A stretch of DNA of 64,000 bases, taken from NCBI RefSeq assembly GCF_000770795.1, contig NZ_JRKJ01000002.1, positions 558,001 to 622,000 on the forward strand. Reading direction: 5' to 3'. The stretch is from Lysobacter dokdonensis DS-58 (GTDB lineage Bacteria; Pseudomonadota; Gammaproteobacteria; Xanthomonadales; Xanthomonadaceae). Positions 62,914-64,000 of the stretch are shown here, piece after piece. Every line of letters begins with the position of its first letter. The stretch's first letter is position 1. Position numbers and translations under genes: made by a program. The notes under the pieces are model-generated. The model did no database searches and was not told where the DNA came from. It saw only the letters and a program-made list of their open reading frames with translations.

Positions 62914-64000
62914 ATGCCCAGCGCCCTCGTGTGGTTCCGCGACGATCTCCGCCTCGACGACCAGCCCGCGCTGCAGGCGGCGCTCGCGCAGGGTTACGCG
63001 CCGGTCCCGGTGTACGTGCATGCACCCGAGGAAGAAGGCGAATGGGCGCCGGGGGCGGCGTCGGATGCCTGGCGTCGTCGTTCCCTCACTGCGCTCGACG
63101 CGGGTCTGCGTGCGCGCGGCTCGAAACTGGTGTGCGTGCGCGGGCCCACGTTCGAATCGCTCGAAGCCCTCGCGCAACGCACGCAGGCCGAAGCGGTGTT
63201 CTGGACGCGGCGGTACGAACCGCTGGTCGAGAAACGCGATGCCGACATCAAGCGTCGCCTGCGCCGCTCTGGCCTGCATGCGGAAAGCCACAACGGCGCG
63301 CTGCTGATCGAACCATGGGAAGTCGAAACGAAGGCCGGCGACCCGTACAAGGTGTTCACGCCGTACTTCAAGAGCGCGATCGCACGCATGCGCACGCCGC
63401 GCGTGTTCGATGCGCCGGCGCGGTTGCCCCCGGTGGCGTTCGACGGCGAGGCGATCGACGGCGTGTTGCCCGCGCCGACGCCCGCGTGGGATCGCCCGTT
63501 CTGGTCGCACTGGATGCCGGGTGAAGCCGGTGCGCGCACGGCGTTGCAGACATTCGTCTCGAGAGTGGAGGCGTATCCCGAGGCGCGCGATCTGCCGGCG
63601 GTCGATGGCACGTCGTCGTTGTCGCCGCACCTGCATTTCGGCGAAGTCTCGGTGCAGCGCGTGTATGCGACCATCGCGCAATGCGGCGCACCGAAGGAAG
63701 CGCGCATCGCGTACCTGCGGCAGTTGTTCTGGCGCGAGTTCGCGCACCACCTGCTGCATCACTTTCCGCGCACGACCAACGACAACCTCGATCCGCGCTT
63801 CGACGATTTTGATTGGGCGCCTGTCGATGCAACGCAATTCGACGCATGGAAAACCGGCAACACCGGCATCCCCATCGTCGATGCGGGCATGCGGCAACTG
63901 TGGCGCACCGGTTGGATGCACAACCGCGTGCGCATGCTGGTCGCGAGTTTCCTGACGAAACACATGCGCAATCACTGGCTGCACGGCGCGCGCTGGTTCC
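62914..64000 (+). CDS. phrB: Deoxyribodipyrimidine photolyase, 3' end outside window
   Basis: The frame from ATG 62914 stays open to the window end (362 codons). ALVWFRDDLRLDDQPALQAAL is the N-terminal antenna-binding Rossmann domain. TGIPIVDAGMRQLWRTGWMHNRVRMLVASFLTKHM is the FAD-binding core of class I CPD photolyases. LHFGEVS and the DNA-lesion pocket residues around WDRPFW and FWREFAHH are present. It repairs cyclobutane dimers using blue light. Confidence 0.95.
   Translation, partial: MPSALVWFRDDLRLDDQPALQAALAQGYAPVPVYVHAPEEEGEWAPGAASDAWRRRSLTALDAGLRARGSKLVCVRGPTFESLEALAQRTQAEAVFWTRRYEPLVEKRDADIKRRLRRSGLHAESHNGALLIEPWEVETKAGDPYKVFTPYFKSAIARMRTPRVFDAPARLPPVAFDGEAIDGVLPAPTPAWDRPFWSHWMPGEAGARTALQTFVSRVEAYPEARDLPAVDGTSSLSPHLHFGEVSVQRVYATIAQCGAPKEARIAYLRQLFWREFAHHLLHHFPRTTNDNLDPRFDDFDWAPVDATQFDAWKTGNTGIPIVDAGMRQLWRTGWMHNRVRMLVASFLTKHMRNHWLHGARWF

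Noticed and set aside
61122..63524. 800-residue plus-strand ORF
   Set aside because: Crosses the FG-GAP gene antisense and the next two genes out of frame; Arg-rich shadow.

Overview
The window reads as a high-GC gammaproteobacterial chromosome, most like the Xanthomonadaceae/Lysobacteraceae (Lysobacter or Luteimonas type). This is an inference from gene content (divergent efp/epmB, a FimX-like c-di-GMP protein, gluQ, ubiG-gph, FolE2, phaR) and from the strongly GC-rich third codon positions. It falls into three parts: conserved chromosome (1-21.4 kb), a 33-kb integrated genomic island (21.4-54.5 kb), and conserved chromosome again (54.5-64 kb).

Left chromosome. Two M13-type metallopeptidase genes open the window, and the second has lost key zinc-site residues. 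They are followed by a rhomboid protease, a 2OG-Fe(II) oxygenase, an alkyltransferase-like protein, FolE2, and a tightly coupled minus-strand run (ubiG, gph, squalene/phytoene-synthase-like) whose genes overlap at GTGA junctions. Then come an amidohydrolase, EF-P with its divergent lysine aminomutase EpmB, a REC-PAS-GGDEF-EAL protein with degenerate active sites, HtpX, GluQ, a polyhydroxyalkanoate block (phaB, phaR, phaB), an M48 lipid-anchored-type peptidase, a formylglycine-generating-enzyme-like lipoprotein, RNase D and tRNA-Ala(CGC).

Island. A perfect 92-bp direct repeat (21426-21517 and 54414-54505), made of the 3' part of tRNA-Ala plus its terminator, bounds 33 kb of visibly lower-GC DNA. 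A tyrosine integrase lies next to the intact tRNA. Inside, in order: a minus-strand pair encoding a Tat-exported glycine-rich protein and a large helical protein with a toxin-complex-like C-terminus; a second, N-terminally truncated integrase next to a tRNA-3'-end-like sequence (a nested or older integration); a type I restriction-modification operon hsdM-hsdS-prrC-hsdR with an embedded PrrC anticodon nuclease; a possible replication or regulatory module with two unknown genes, a MarR-type regulator and a perfect palindromic operator; and, from 39.3 to 54.3 kb, an array of small genes separated by a family of roughly 75-bp imperfect dispersed repeats. The array is cassette-like and rich in PD-(D/E)xK nucleases (two Mrr types, DUF4365, DUF6998-like and others), lipoproteins, small membrane proteins, an OGG-like DNA glycosylase, a HEPN-like protein, a DUF3800 protein and a caspase-like protease. 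Several array genes carry single-base lesions.

Right chromosome. A Cys-rich secreted protein, two envelope proteins coupled by TGATG, a GNAT acetyltransferase, a lipoprotein, a five-helix membrane protein, a class-C beta-lactamase-fold serine hydrolase, a VanX-like D-Ala-D-Ala dipeptidase, an FG-GAP/VCBS repeat protein whose start overlaps a divergent gene, and a truncated photolyase gene.

The island looks like a defence and accessory platform. The strongest leads for something new are the dispersed-repeat cassette array, the Mrr-glycosylase pair, the caspase-like/DUF4365 cluster and the toxin-like pair at the left end.
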